Translations under genes and position numbers: made by a program | From: Synechococcus sp. PCC 7336 | Lineage (GTDB): Bacteria > Cyanobacteriota > Cyanobacteriia > Thermostichales > PCC-7336 | Length of the DNA: 64,000 nucleotides | Reading direction: 5' to 3' | Assembly: GCF_000332275.1 (NCBI RefSeq) | Contig: NZ_CM001776.1 | Location: forward strand, 372,001-436,000 | In this document: positions 44,920 through 54,796 of the stretch, piece by piece | How the letters are laid out: the number at the start of each line of letters is the position of its first letter | Position numbering within the stretch: position 1 is the stretch's first letter | Notes under the pieces: generated by a model | Told to the model about the DNA's origin: nothing | What the model saw: only the letters and a program-made list of their open reading frames with translations | Database searches by the model: none

Positions 44920-46398
44920 ATGACGTTCGAGCGAGATGTCTTCATTAGCTACGCCCACATCGACAACCAGCCTTTGCTCGAAGGGCAGGAGGGTTGGGTT
45001 AGCCGCTTTCACCACACACTGGAGAGGCGGCTGGCTCAGTTGTTAGGTAAGGAGCCGAAGATTTGGCGCGATCTGAAGCTGCAGGGGAACGACTACTTTG
45101 GCGACACGATTGTGGAGCAATTTCCGAAGGTTGCTCTGCTGCTCTTGGTGCTTTCGCCGCGCTATGCAAAGTCAGAATGGTGCCTGAAGGAATTGCAGCA
45201 TTTTTGTCAGGCAGCCGAGCAATCGCTTGGGGTGCGTGCGGCGGGCAATAAATCTCGCATTTTTAAAGCGATCAAAACGCCGCTCCCTTTAGAAGACCAT
45301 CCCAAAGAACTGCAAGGATTGCTGGGATACGAGTTTTTCGAGTTCGATGCTGCGCACCGACCGGTGGAGTACAGCCGCGAATTTGGCCCAGAAATGGAGC
45401 TGAAGTATGTGGCGAGGATCAACGATTTAGCTTATGACATCGTGCAGCTTTTAGCGCAGTTGGAGGCTGAAGCTGAATCGTCCCACGAACTTGCGGTTTC
45501 GCCCTCTGGGAAGATTGTGTATCTGGCGGAGACGAGTCCGGCACTGACTGAAGCTAGGGATAAGATTCGGCGGGAGTTGCAGCTATCGGGTCACTCGGTT
45601 CTGCCCGATCGCCCTTTACCCTATTCCAGCGAATTTAGCGAAGTGATTCAAAAGGCACTGGCTCGGTGCGACATGTCCGTTCACTTGCTGGCGGCTGGAG
45701 AGACCTCTGCAGGGGCAGATCGGTCATTTGCTGCACAGTTACCCCAGATCGAAGCAGCTCGAATGCGAGAGCAATTGCAGCTAGCAGCAGCCTGCGGTCG
45801 AGACAAGCCGGGGTTTGCTCAGATTCTTTGGCTACCCAGCGATCGCGAGCGAGACTATTGGGCACAGGCGATCGCGGATTTGCCGGGAAAACCCGATGTG
45901 TTGCAGACTGGCCTGGAGGAGCTGAAAACGCTGATCCAAGCGCGGATCGAGCGTCCAGTTCCCACAGCAACTATGGGGAATGGGACGGGGGGACGACCTC
46001 AGGTGTACTTGGACTTCGACCGGCGAGACTTCGATGCGCCAGAGTTGGAACAGCTTTACGAGTATTTAGAACAGCAGTTTCGGGTGGAGACACCGGACTA
46101 CGAAGCAGGGGAAGGCGTAGAGAGTTCTGAGGAGAAGTTGCGGCGATCGGATGGGGTACTGATTTATTACGGGCGGGCCAGTGGGCTGTGGTTCAAGCGG
46201 CGGTTGAATGCGTTGCGCAAGAGTCTGGCCTCCGTCCGGTCGGAGTTGCCTCGGGCGGTGTATGTGGGGAACCCGATGACGCCGAGCAAGCAGGAACTGC
46301 AGGTGCCGGGGCTGGCGGTGATTCGCGAGTTGGAGACGTTTTCGCCAGAGTTGCTGCAGCCGTTTGCCCTGCAGTTGAATCGATCGCAGGGAGGGTAG
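44920..46398 (+). CDS. TIR-domain protein with two further TIR-like domains
   Basis: 492 residues. Residues 4-145 form a TIR domain (RDVFISYAHIDNQPL, LLLVLSPRYAKSEWCLKELQ); Glu91 in WCLKEL is in the catalytic position of NAD-hydrolysing TIRs, so NADase or cyclic-ADPR-type activity is possible. A second alpha/beta domain (~200-340, IVYLAETSPALTEARDKI...ARCDMSVHLL) and a third (~355-485, QVYLDFDRRDFDAPELEQL...SDGVLIYYG) look like TIR/SEFIR-like folds without catalytic motifs, perhaps oligomerisation or sensor parts. The next gene, a STAND NTPase, starts 6 bp after the stop. The pair looks like one defence or regulated cell-death unit. Confidence 0.85.
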   Translation: MTFERDVFISYAHIDNQPLLEGQEGWVSRFHHTLERRLAQLLGKEPKIWRDLKLQGNDYFGDTIVEQFPKVALLLLVLSPRYAKSEWCLKELQHFCQAAEQSLGVRAAGNKSRIFKAIKTPLPLEDHPKELQGLLGYEFFEFDAAHRPVEYSREFGPEMELKYVARINDLAYDIVQLLAQLEAEAESSHELAVSPSGKIVYLAETSPALTEARDKIRRELQLSGHSVLPDRPLPYSSEFSEVIQKALARCDMSVHLLAAGETSAGADRSFAAQLPQIEAARMREQLQLAAACGRDKPGFAQILWLPSDRERDYWAQAIADLPGKPDVLQTGLEELKTLIQARIERPVPTATMGNGTGGRPQVYLDFDRRDFDAPELEQLYEYLEQQFRVETPDYEAGEGVESSEEKLRRSDGVLIYYGRASGLWFKRRLNALRKSLASVRSELPRAVYVGNPMTPSKQELQVPGLAVIRELETFSPELLQPFALQLNRSQGG

Positions 46399-46404
46399 AT
46401 CTCG

Positions 46405-49400
46405 ATGCAGGCAACAGAGCGGAAGAATCCTTTTCCCGGATTGCGGCCCTTCCAGTTGGGCGAAGAGTATTTGTTCTTTGGACGCGAAGGGCAGGCGGAC
46501 GAGTTGCTGGCGCGGCTGCAGCAGCATCGCTTTGTGGCCGTGGTGGGGCCGTCGGGGGGTGGCAAGTCTTCGTTGGTGCGGGCGGGGTTGCTGCCAGCGG
46601 TATACAGCGGCTTTTTGCAGGGGGCGGGGTCGGATTGGCGGGTGGCGATCGTGCGGCCTGGGGGGGCCCCAATTCGGAATTTGGCAGTGGGGTTGAACCA
46701 ACCGGAGGTGTTGGGCGGCGAGGGGGAGGATGCCCACCTGCAGGCGTTGTTTGTGGAGACGACGTTGAGACGCGGGAGGTTGGGGTTGGTGGAGGTGGCG
46801 CGGCAGGCGCGGATGGAGCGGCACGAGAATTTGCTGGTGGTGGCGGATCAGTTTGAGGAGTTGTTTCGGTTCGGGCAGAGTGGGACTTGTCGGGGGACAG
46901 ACGATGAAGCGGCGGCGTTTGTGAAGTTGTTGTTGGGGGCGGTGCGGCAGCGGGAAGTGCCCATTTATGTGGTGCTGACGATGCGATCGGATTTTTTAGG
47001 GGATTGCGCTCGATTTGCGGGATTGCCGGAGGCGATTAACGAGAGTCAGTATTTGATTCCTCGCATGACGCGGGACCAGCGGCGAGCGGCGATTGAGGGG
47101 CCGATTGGGGTGGCGGGAGGCAAGATTGCGCCGAGGTTGGTGCAGCGGCTGCTGAATGATGTGGGAGATAACCCAGATCAACTGCCGATTTTGCAGCACG
47201 CGCTGATGCGCACCTGGGACGATTGGCAGGTCCAGCACGAGCCGGACGAACCGGTCGACCTGCGCCATTACGAGGCAGTAGGGACGATGGCTGCAGCGCT
47301 GTCGAACCATGCTGACGATCGATACGAGCAATTGACGGTACGGCAGCAACAGATTGCCAAGCGGTTGTTTCAGCGGTTGACGGAGCGGGGACCGGACGGG
47401 CGCGAGATTCGGCGACCGACGCCGTTGCTGGAGGTGGCAAAGGTGGCGGGGGTCAGTGGGGATGAGGTGCGAGAGGTGGTGAATCGGTTTCGAGGGGGAA
47501 ACAACTCATTTCTGATGCCACCTGCACCGGAGCCGCTGACGGACGAGACAGTGTTGGATATTTCCCACGAGAGTTTGATGCGAGTTTGGACGCGGCTGAA
47601 GGATTGGGTGGAACAGGAGGCGGAGTCAGCGCGGGATTATTTGCGTCTGGCGGAAACAGCGGCTCGCTATCGGGCGGGGAAGGCAGGGCTGTTACGAGAC
47701 CCGGAGTTGGCGTTTGCGTTGCATTGGCGGCGGGACGAGCGGCCCAATGTGGCTTGGGCAAATCGCTATGTTGAGGGGTTTGAGGAGGCCATTTCTTTTT
47801 TGGAGGAGAGTGTAGAGGCGAGAGAGCGGGCGGTTGCGGAGCGGGAGCAGCAGGCGGCGGAGCGAGAGAGGATTCGAATTCAACAACGCCGGTTCAGGCT
47901 AGTTTTGAGAGTTGCCATCGCAATGGCAGTGTTGACTGGGGGAGCGATTTGGGCAGCTATTTTTGCGTTTCAGCAGCAACGAATAGCCCATCGAGAACTC
48001 AATCGGGCACTCAACACTCAAATGAATGCTCATGCTTTGACTACACAGAACTTTCTGCTTGCAAGCCAAACACTTGAAGCGAAAATCGAAGCCATTGCTG
48101 CCGGAAAAGATTTGGCAGATTTGAGGGGCAAGTTATTACCGCATATTGAAATGCGGGTTATTGCCGCGCTGAATGAAGCAGTTTACAGGCCGAGAGAGCG
48201 CAACCGCCTTGTGGGCCACACAGGTCCTGTCAGGAGCGTTGCCTTCAGCCCGGACGGAGAGACGATCGCCTCCGCCAGCGAAGACAATACCGTCAAGCTG
48301 TGGAGTCTGGAGGGGGAGGAACTGATAACCCTGCAAGGCCACACAGGCCCTATCAGGAGCGTTGCCTTCAGCCCGGACGGAGAGACGATCGCCTCCGCCA
48401 GCGAAGACAATACCGTCAAGCTGTGGAGCCTGGAGGGGGAGGAACTGGCTACCCTTCTGGGCCACGCAGGCAATGTCAATAGCGTCACCTTTAGCCCGGA
48501 CGGAGAGACGATCGCCTCCGCCAGTGACGATCGCACCGTCAAGCTATGGAGCCTAGAGGGCAATGCACTACTGGCCACACTGGCAGGCCATGACAGCCCC
48601 GTCACGAGTGTCGCCTTCAGCCCAGACGGAGAGGCGATCGCCTCCGCCAGTGACGATCGCACCGCCAAGCTATGGAGCCTGGAGGGCAATGCACTGGCCA
48701 CACTGGCAGGCCATGACAGCCCCGTTACGAGTGTCGCCTTCAGCCCGGACGGACAGGCCATTGCTGCCGCTAGCAGTGACGATACCGTCAAGCTATGGAG
48801 TCGAGAGGGGGAGGAACTGGCCACCCTGCGAGGTCACGATGGCGATGTCTGGAGCGTCAGCTTCAGCCCGGACAGACAGACGATTGCCACCGCCAGTGGC
48901 GACAACACCGTTAAGCTGTGGAGCCGCGAAGGGCAGCCACTCGGCACCCTAGAGGGGCATCGCGGACCGGTCTATAGCGTCAGTTTCAGTCCGAGCGGAC
49001 AGACGATCGCTTCTGCCAGTGATGACAATACCGTTAAGCTGTGGGGCCGCGAGAGCGAACAACTGGACACTCTGGCGGGACATCGCGGGCCTGTCTTGAG
49101 TGTCGCCTTCAGCCCAGACGGAGAGGCGATCGCCTCTGCCAGTTATGACGGAACTGCGAAGTTGTGGAGCCGCGAGGGGGAGGAATTGGCCACCTTGCAA
49201 GGCCATGAAGGGGATGTCTTTAGCGTCACCTTCAGCCCCAACGGACGAACCGTCGCCTCCGGCAGCGCTGACGGAACCGTGAAGTTATGGAGTCGCGAGG
49301 GGGCAGAGCTAAAAACCCTGCAGGGCCATGCAGGCGATGTCTTGAGTGTTAGCTTTAGCCCGGACGGAGAGGCGATCGCCTCCGGCAGTGGGGACCATAC

Positions 49401-50016
49401 CGTCAAGCTGTGGAGCCGCGAGGGGGAGGAATTGGCTACCTTGCAAGGTCATGAAGGTGCTGTCGCGAGCGTTAGCTTCAGCCCGAACGGACAGATCGTC
49501 GCCTCCGGCAGTGCTGACGGAACCGTCAAGCTGTGGAGTCGCGAGGGGGAAGAACTCGAAACCCTACAAGGCCACACAGGCTCTGTTACGAGCGTCAGTT
49601 TTAGCCCAGACGGACAGACGATTGCCTCTACCAGTGGTGACACGGTCAAGTTGTGGAGCCTGGAGGGGGAAGAACTGACCGCCTTGCAAGGCCATAACAA
49701 AGTTGTCGAGAGCGTCAGTTTTAGTCCGGACGGACAGACGATTGCCTCTGGCAGCGCTGACGGAACTGTGAAGTTGTGGAGTCTAGAGGGGGAGGAACTA
49801 ACGACTCTGCAAGGCCATGAAGGCTCTATCTTTAGCGTCAGTTTCAGCCCGGACGGAGAGACGATTGCCTCCGCCAGTTACGATCGGACAGTGATTTTGT
49901 GGAATTTTAAACTCGACGATCTCATTGCGAGAGGTTGCCACCAAATCGCCGATTACCTCCAGTACAATCCCAACGTCAGCGAGGACGAAAAACTATTGTG
50001 CGAAGGGGTTGAGTAA
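46405..50016 (+). CDS. nSTAND1 NTPase with membrane segment and 14 WD40 repeats
   Basis: 1203 residues. N-terminal nSTAND1 NTPase: NPFPGLRPFQLGEEYLFFGR (8-27), Walker A GPSGGGKSS (48-56), Walker B LLVVADQFEEL (143-153), then the helical and winged regions to ~470. A coiled segment (EREQQAAERERIRI) precedes one membrane helix (~500-522, LVLRVAIAMAVLTGGAIWAA). From ~600 to ~1165 there are 14 WD40 repeats (GH...WS, 41 residues each), i.e. two seven-bladed propellers, followed by an IARGCHQIADYLQYNP tail. STAND proteins bind a trigger through the repeats and oligomerise with ATP. It is coupled to the upstream TIR gene, which is likely its effector. Confidence 0.9.
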   Translation: MQATERKNPFPGLRPFQLGEEYLFFGREGQADELLARLQQHRFVAVVGPSGGGKSSLVRAGLLPAVYSGFLQGAGSDWRVAIVRPGGAPIRNLAVGLNQPEVLGGEGEDAHLQALFVETTLRRGRLGLVEVARQARMERHENLLVVADQFEELFRFGQSGTCRGTDDEAAAFVKLLLGAVRQREVPIYVVLTMRSDFLGDCARFAGLPEAINESQYLIPRMTRDQRRAAIEGPIGVAGGKIAPRLVQRLLNDVGDNPDQLPILQHALMRTWDDWQVQHEPDEPVDLRHYEAVGTMAAALSNHADDRYEQLTVRQQQIAKRLFQRLTERGPDGREIRRPTPLLEVAKVAGVSGDEVREVVNRFRGGNNSFLMPPAPEPLTDETVLDISHESLMRVWTRLKDWVEQEAESARDYLRLAETAARYRAGKAGLLRDPELAFALHWRRDERPNVAWANRYVEGFEEAISFLEESVEARERAVAEREQQAAERERIRIQQRRFRLVLRVAIAMAVLTGGAIWAAIFAFQQQRIAHRELNRALNTQMNAHALTTQNFLLASQTLEAKIEAIAAGKDLADLRGKLLPHIEMRVIAALNEAVYRPRERNRLVGHTGPVRSVAFSPDGETIASASEDNTVKLWSLEGEELITLQGHTGPIRSVAFSPDGETIASASEDNTVKLWSLEGEELATLLGHAGNVNSVTFSPDGETIASASDDRTVKLWSLEGNALLATLAGHDSPVTSVAFSPDGEAIASASDDRTAKLWSLEGNALATLAGHDSPVTSVAFSPDGQAIAAASSDDTVKLWSREGEELATLRGHDGDVWSVSFSPDRQTIATASGDNTVKLWSREGQPLGTLEGHRGPVYSVSFSPSGQTIASASDDNTVKLWGRESEQLDTLAGHRGPVLSVAFSPDGEAIASASYDGTAKLWSREGEELATLQGHEGDVFSVTFSPNGRTVASGSADGTVKLWSREGAELKTLQGHAGDVLSVSFSPDGEAIASGSGDHTVKLWSREGEELATLQGHEGAVASVSFSPNGQIVASGSADGTVKLWSREGEELETLQGHTGSVTSVSFSPDGQTIASTSGDTVKLWSLEGEELTALQGHNKVVESVSFSPDGQTIASGSADGTVKLWSLEGEELTTLQGHEGSIFSVSFSPDGETIASASYDRTVILWNFKLDDLIARGCHQIADYLQYNPNVSEDEKLLCEGVE
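48205..49905 (+). repeat. WD40-encoding tandem repeat array (14 x ~120-123 bp)
   Basis: DNA repeat within the STAND gene. Adjacent units are strongly conserved at DNA level; units 1 and 2 are nearly identical over ~90 bp at a 123-bp offset (e.g. 48241 and 48364). Units 4 and 5 are also close. Such homogeneity implies recent gene conversion or unit duplication. Confidence 0.85.
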
Positions 50017-50090
50017 AGCGATCGCCCCCTTACACTGTGTCGGGATCGAGGTCGAGTTGGCGGAACTTTGCAGGTAGGACTGGCGATCGC

Positions 50091-50729
50091 TCAATAAAAC
50101 CGCAAGTGCTCGGCCGCAGCACTCAAGTGAGAAATATCCCCATTCAACTCCAGCTTCCAGCACCGCTTTTGCCCCACCAGTTTTACCAAACCGCAGAGAT
50201 GGCATTGAATCTCGGGCCGCCCCCCCACCAATCCCCAAGCAGCCCCCAACATCGAAGCCCCGTGGCCGATCAGTAAAATATCCTCCCCAAACTCAGTCGC
50301 CAGCACCTGCGCTGTCTGGCCTGCCCGCGCTAAAGCTTCCTCCCCCGTCTCGGGAAACATCGCCCGCACCCGCGCTCGATATGTAGGGTCCACCCTCGGA
50401 TAAAACTGCCGTAGCGTCTCCATCCTCAGCAGCTCCGGTCGCTGCGCAAACCAATCGGGATTGAGAAACTCGCTCAGTCCTTCCTCCAAGGCTATGGGTA
50501 AATCTAGAGCCTCAGCCACGTGATGGGCCGTTTCAATCGTGCGTAAAAATGGCGAGGCAAAAATATAATCGATGCCCTCTCCCACTAAACGCTGGCCCAA
50601 TTCCTTCGCTTGCACCACCCCATCGGCAGATAGCGCCGGATCGTGGGGTCGCAAAGCTGTTTTGTGCCAATCGGGATCGGCAAAATCTTGGCGATTGCCG
50701 TGGCGAGCAATCCAAATCGTTTGTGGCAT
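50091..50729 (-). CDS. histidine phosphatase family protein
   Basis: 212-residue phosphoglycerate-mutase-like phosphatase. The catalytic RHGNR motif is at residues 8-12, the second His is in LLIGHGASML, and the Glu/Asp proton donor region is YIFASPFLRTIETA. Cyanobacterial members act on sugar phosphates or small phosphorylated compounds; the exact substrate is unknown. I use ATG 50729 as it places the RHG motif at the normal position. Divergent from the pst operon, and convergent with the STAND gene, ending 75 bp away. Confidence 0.88.
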   Translation of the reverse strand: MPQTIWIARHGNRQDFADPDWHKTALRPHDPALSADGVVQAKELGQRLVGEGIDYIFASPFLRTIETAHHVAEALDLPIALEEGLSEFLNPDWFAQRPELLRMETLRQFYPRVDPTYRARVRAMFPETGEEALARAGQTAQVLATEFGEDILLIGHGASMLGAAWGLVGGRPEIQCHLCGLVKLVGQKRCWKLELNGDISHLSAAAEHLRFY

Positions 50730-50854
50730 CTCGAGCCCGCAATGCAAATTACCGCGATCCTAACCCCCACCCCAAGTACCAACAAGGCCAGCCGTGCCCG
50801 TCACGTTCCGCCCCAGTGGGTAAAGGAAACGCCATAATCGACTTCACAATATCC

Positions 50855-50873
50855 CTTAACCTGTCGTTAACCG
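50855..50873 (+). promoter_or_regulatory. Pho-box-like repeats upstream of pstC
   Basis: CTTAACCT (50855-50862) and GTTAACCG (50866-50873), start-to-start 11 bp, match the cyanobacterial Pho box (8-bp CTTAACCT-like units with 3-bp spacers) bound by SphR/PhoB. A third unit upstream (~50844) is weak. pstC begins ~145 bp downstream. Confidence 0.6.
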
Positions 50874-51018
50874 ATGAAGATGCATTGCCGCGATAGGGTG
50901 TAAGCGATTCGTTTCCCCCAGTCTGGTGTAATCACTGTTATGCTCCGCCCGCCGGCCGATTTTTGCGACCCAAGCGCGAGTGAAGCAGTTCTATTTTTAT
51001 GTTCGCCCCTTCTAGCCT

Positions 51019-52233
51019 ATGCAAGCTCCTTCCGGTAGTCAGACTGGCTTATCCATCAAGCAAGTGCTCCGTCGCAATGCTGCACGAGATAGGCGCGGCA
51101 AACTCATCGCGATCGCGATGTTTTTGTGTGCTGCCTTTTGCGTGGTTATCACCGTCGGCATTGTCTTTATCCTGATGGAAACCGCCGTCGAGTTCTTTAA
51201 CGACGAGCTGTTTGAGACCATCGGCTACTTGCAAAAAACCACTCGGCAACTGGCCCAAGACGCAGGCGTCAGCGGTGCCGACCTCTCCGAAATCCTGCGC
51301 AAGGCGGTCGATACCCGCGATCGCACCATCGAACGCATCGCCGATGCCATTCCCAACCTGTCACAAGAGGAATTTCGAGCGACGCTAGAGCAAAACATCT
51401 CCTCCGCCAGCGGTGCCGAACGATTCTGGACCCGCATTTCCACTTCGTTTTCTCGCTTCTTTCTAGACAATCGCTGGACCCCTTTATTTGCCAGCAAGCG
51501 CTTTGGCATCTGGCCTCTGATTAACGGTACGGTCTTGGTAACGGTGGTCGCCATGCTGGTGGCCACCCCCTTAGGATTGGCGACGGCCATTTACCTCGGG
51601 CTGTATGCCCCCAAGCGACTGGCGACGCTTCTGCGACCGCTGGTGGAGCTACTGGCAGGAGTTCCCACTGTCGTGTACGGCTACTTCGCCCTGGTTTATA
51701 TCACGCCAATCTTGCGAGCAATTTTCCCCGACACTGCCATTTTTAATGCTGCCAGTGCCGGCATCATGATGGGGTTGATGATTTTGCCTACCGTCGGCTC
51801 CATCAGCCTAGATGCGATCGTCTCCGTACCCAGAGCCTTGCACGACGGTGCCTATGCCCTCGGGTCCACCAAGATGGAGGTGGCCACTACAGTGGTGATT
51901 CCGGCAGCTATTTCCGGCATCGCTGCTTCGATTATTTTGGGCATCTCGCGGGCGGTGGGAGAAACCATGATTGTGACCGTAGCAGCCGGTCAGCAACCCA
52001 TTCTCTACAGCGGCGACACCGCGCTTGAAAACCTGGCTATTGTAACGAACCCCTTACAATCTATTGCCACCATGACGGCCTATATTGCTCAAGTCAGCTT
52101 GGGCGATGCCCCCCAAGACAGCATCGAATACCGCACCCTGTTTGCAGTCGGTCTCGTGTTGTTCTCCATTACTTTGGCCATGAACTTGATTAGCCGCACT
52201 ATTGCCAGCCGAATTCGCGAGGAGTACGACTGA
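51019..52233 (+). CDS. pstC: phosphate ABC transporter permease PstC
   Basis: Inner-membrane permease of the high-affinity phosphate importer. 404 residues: first membrane helix ~31-54, then a ~110-residue periplasmic loop (55-170, helical and charged) that is longer than in most PstC proteins, then the transport domain ([38 protein letters not shown]-like loop with [19 protein letters not shown]). GTGs and the ATG at 51019 fit. pstA starts 2 bp after the stop. No pstS is nearby; the binding protein is encoded elsewhere. Confidence 0.94.
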   Translation: MQAPSGSQTGLSIKQVLRRNAARDRRGKLIAIAMFLCAAFCVVITVGIVFILMETAVEFFNDELFETIGYLQKTTRQLAQDAGVSGADLSEILRKAVDTRDRTIERIADAIPNLSQEEFRATLEQNISSASGAERFWTRISTSFSRFFLDNRWTPLFASKRFGIWPLINGTVLVTVVAMLVATPLGLATAIYLGLYAPKRLATLLRPLVELLAGVPTVVYGYFALVYITPILRAIFPDTAIFNAASAGIMMGLMILPTVGSISLDAIVSVPRALHDGAYALGSTKMEVATTVVIPAAISGIAASIILGISRAVGETMIVTVAAGQQPILYSGDTALENLAIVTNPLQSIATMTAYIAQVSLGDAPQDSIEYRTLFAVGLVLFSITLAMNLISRTIASRIREEYD

Positions 52234-52235
52234 TC

Positions 52236-53159
52236 GTGACCAATCCGTTAGAGGCCATGGGCGGGGCAACCGCTGCCGAAGAGCAAAATCTATTCGCTCC
52301 CAACCTACAGCGCCGCCATTTAGTCGGCCAACTGTTCGCGCTCATCTGTGCGATCGGCACCCTTGCGGGGCTAGTTGTGCTGTTAATCTTGCTGAGCTTG
52401 ACCTTCGTCCGAGCAATTCCCTTTCTCAGTTTCAGCTTTCTCACCTCCTACCCTTCGCAGGTGAATCCCGAAACCGCTGGGGTTCGATCGCCGCTGCTCG
52501 GCAGTATTTACATCCTGCTCTACACCATTCTGTTTTCGGTCCCGATTGGGGTTGGGGCTGCCATCTACCTGGAAGAATACGCCCCCAAAAATCGATTGAC
52601 GCAACTGCTGGAACTCAATATCGCCAACTTAGCAGGGGTTCCGTCAGTGGTTTACGGTATTTTGGGGCTCGGTCTGTTCGTCAGACTGCTGGGCTTGGGA
52701 CGGGCGATCTTTGCGGGGGCTCTGACAATGGCCCTAGTGATTCTGCCGGTGATTATTGTGGCTGCTCGAGAGGCCATCCGGGCGGTACCCCGTTCGCTGC
52801 GAGAGGCTTCCTACGGATTGGGGGCCACCAAATGGCAAACCGTTTGGACCCACGTGTTGCCAAATGCCATACCCGGCATTTTGACCGGGGTGATTATTGC
52901 GGTTTCGCGGGCGATCGGAGACTCTGCATCGCTCTTAGTCCTCGGCGCCCTGACCTTCATCACCTTCGATCCCAATATCCTAGAGTGGTTTGGCCTCACT
53001 TCGCAGTTTACGGTGTTGCCCTTGCAAATCTTCTTCTGGACGGGCTTGCCCCAGGATGTGTTCAAGGAGTTAGCCGCTGCGGGCATTATCGTCTTGATGA
53101 TTTTGCTGCTGTCCCTCAACGCCCTGGCGATCGTTATCCGCAGCAAATACAGTCAGTAG
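52236..53159 (+). CDS. pstA: phosphate ABC transporter permease PstA
   Basis: Second membrane subunit of the phosphate importer, 307 residues. The PstA pattern is clear: [35 protein letters not shown], and the cytoplasmic loop [20 protein letters not shown]. The start is GTG 52236, 2 bp after pstC, and pstB follows after 57 bp; the three form one operon controlled by the Pho-box-like site upstream of pstC. Confidence 0.96.
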   Translation: MTNPLEAMGGATAAEEQNLFAPNLQRRHLVGQLFALICAIGTLAGLVVLLILLSLTFVRAIPFLSFSFLTSYPSQVNPETAGVRSPLLGSIYILLYTILFSVPIGVGAAIYLEEYAPKNRLTQLLELNIANLAGVPSVVYGILGLGLFVRLLGLGRAIFAGALTMALVILPVIIVAAREAIRAVPRSLREASYGLGATKWQTVWTHVLPNAIPGILTGVIIAVSRAIGDSASLLVLGALTFITFDPNILEWFGLTSQFTVLPLQIFFWTGLPQDVFKELAAAGIIVLMILLLSLNALAIVIRSKYSQ

Positions 53160-53216
53160 GCTGAACGTTACTGTCATTCAATTCCCCACCTCCCTTCCTT
53201 CCCGGAGACTCATCTG

Positions 53217-54038
53217 ATGCAATCTGCTTCACAAGCACCGACCGAAGTTAAAGACACAGCCGTATTAGAAGCCCAAAAAGTTGACGTTTACTATGGCGAC
53301 TACCTGGCCGTGACAGATGTCAATATGTCGGTGCCCAAAAACCAGGTCACGGCTCTAATCGGTCCTTCGGGATGCGGCAAAAGTACGATGTTGCGCTGTT
53401 TTAACCGTATGAACGACTTGGTTCCCAGCGCCCGCGTCGAGGGTAAGGTGATTTATCACGGTCAAAACCTGTACGAAGAAGAGATCGATCCGGTGGAGGT
53501 GCGCCGCCGCATTGGCATGGTCTTCCAAAAGCCCAACCCCTTTCCAAAATCTGTGTTTGAGAATATTGCCTTCGGTCCTCGCGTGAATGGGTTTAAGGGG
53601 GACAAAACCGATCTGGCAGAGTTGGTGGAGCAATCGCTGCGTCAGTCAGCTTTGTGGGATGAGGTGAAAGATAAGCTGCAAGATAGCGGTCTAGCTCTGT
53701 CCGGCGGACAGCAGCAGCGCTTGTGCATTGCCCGCACGCTGGCGGTAAAGCCCGATGTGGTGCTAATGGACGAACCCTGTTCGTCCCTCGACCCCATTTC
53801 CACCCGTCGGATTGAGGAGTTAATCGAAGAACTGAAGCATAACTATACGATCGCCATCGTCACCCACAACATGCAGCAGGCCGCCCGCGTGTCGGACATG
53901 ACGGCTTTCTTCAATGCCGAAGTCGATGATGAAGGCGAACGGGTCGGTCGCCTCATAGAGTTCGACCGCACAGAAGCAATCTTCAATCATCCCGTTCGAG
54001 CAGAAACTCGCGAATATGTGAGCGGCCACTTCGGCTAA
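53217..54038 (+). CDS. pstB: phosphate ABC transporter ATP-binding protein PstB
   Basis: ATPase that powers phosphate import. 273 residues: Walker [10 protein letters not shown] (49-57), Q-loop [15 protein letters not shown], signature [14 protein letters not shown], Walker [14 protein letters not shown] and the His-switch [12 protein letters not shown]. The C-terminal [15 protein letters not shown] is typical of PstB. Third gene of the pst set. Confidence 0.97.
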   Translation: MQSASQAPTEVKDTAVLEAQKVDVYYGDYLAVTDVNMSVPKNQVTALIGPSGCGKSTMLRCFNRMNDLVPSARVEGKVIYHGQNLYEEEIDPVEVRRRIGMVFQKPNPFPKSVFENIAFGPRVNGFKGDKTDLAELVEQSLRQSALWDEVKDKLQDSGLALSGGQQQRLCIARTLAVKPDVVLMDEPCSSLDPISTRRIEELIEELKHNYTIAIVTHNMQQAARVSDMTAFFNAEVDDEGERVGRLIEFDRTEAIFNHPVRAETREYVSGHFG

Positions 54039-54167
54039 GTCCAGTCGAGCGGAATAGAGACTTACCCCAGACGATCTACCTTCTCTGCTTGGGGCAAAGC
54101 TTGTTTGCCAACAGGTTAGTGCTGGGGCTGGGTAAATAATGTTAACTTTGATTTCATTTGATTGCGC

Positions 54168-54196
54168 TTGGTTAAGTGTCCGTCTTCGCCTATGCT
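54168..54196 (+). promoter_or_regulatory. candidate psb27 promoter
   Basis: TTGGTT (54168-54173), 17-bp spacer, TATGCT (54191-54196): a moderate sigma70-type promoter, giving a ~28-nt leader before the psb27 ATG. Confidence 0.45.
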
Positions 54197-54230
54197 GAAT
54201 AGAGGCTGTTTCCCCCATTGAGACATTTTC

Positions 54231-54632
54231 ATGAAAATTTTCCTGTCTAAAGTCGTAGCGCTGCTGCTGGTGGCAGTGCTGTTTGTCTCCGGCTGTGCCT
54301 CGACTCCAGGAACCGAGCGTCTTTCGGGTAAATATTATGACGATGCGCAGGTGGTGGTAGACGTGCTGCGCGAGGCGATCGCCGTTCCCCCAGAGGCTGA
54401 AAATCAAGCGGAGGTGCGCAAAGAGGCCCTTTCGGTGATGGAGGCATTTGGCTCTCGCTACAACCGCAATCGCTATAAGGGATATCAGTCTTACACCACC
54501 CTCAGAACCATCTTCAACACCTTGGGCTCTTACTATCGTCAAGAGAAAATTCGTCCCATTCGTCAAGACCGGCTCGATCGAGTGGCTAGCGAACTCCGGC
54601 AGGCTGAACTCGCCATTCAGCGCAAGCGCTAA
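54231..54632 (+). CDS. psb27: photosystem II assembly lipoprotein Psb27
   Basis: Lumenal lipoprotein that binds CP43 in photosystem II assembly and repair intermediates and prevents premature Mn-cluster loading. 133 residues: a lipoprotein signal with the lipobox VSGC (Cys22), then the four-helix bundle with YYDDAQVVVDVLREAI, YQSYTTLRTIFNTLGSYY and a basic tail. The length and pattern are standard. Located between pstB and crtQ, apparently with its own promoter. Confidence 0.95.
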   Translation: MKIFLSKVVALLLVAVLFVSGCASTPGTERLSGKYYDDAQVVVDVLREAIAVPPEAENQAEVRKEALSVMEAFGSRYNRNRYKGYQSYTTLRTIFNTLGSYYRQEKIRPIRQDRLDRVASELRQAELAIQRKR

Positions 54633-54796
54633 ATCTCAGTGCGATCTCGTGACTGTCTTGCGATCGCATTGCAGCGGACTAGGGACGCATTGTGGCGTCC
54701 CTTTTGTTTCGCCCAGATTGGCGCGATCGCGCGCAGCTAGTGCCTTAGAATGAGGAAGATTTACATTGCGTTACAGTTGACGTCAGGGAAATTCGC

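Noticed and set aside
46066-46824. Long antisense and alternative-frame ORFs over the TIR-STAND junction
   Set aside because: They arise from GC-rich codon bias in the real genes and show low-complexity Pro/Gln/Arg content.
48205-49905. CRISPR-like regular repeats
   Set aside because: The periodicity is 120-123 bp, coding throughout and in frame for WD40 units; there are no spacers.
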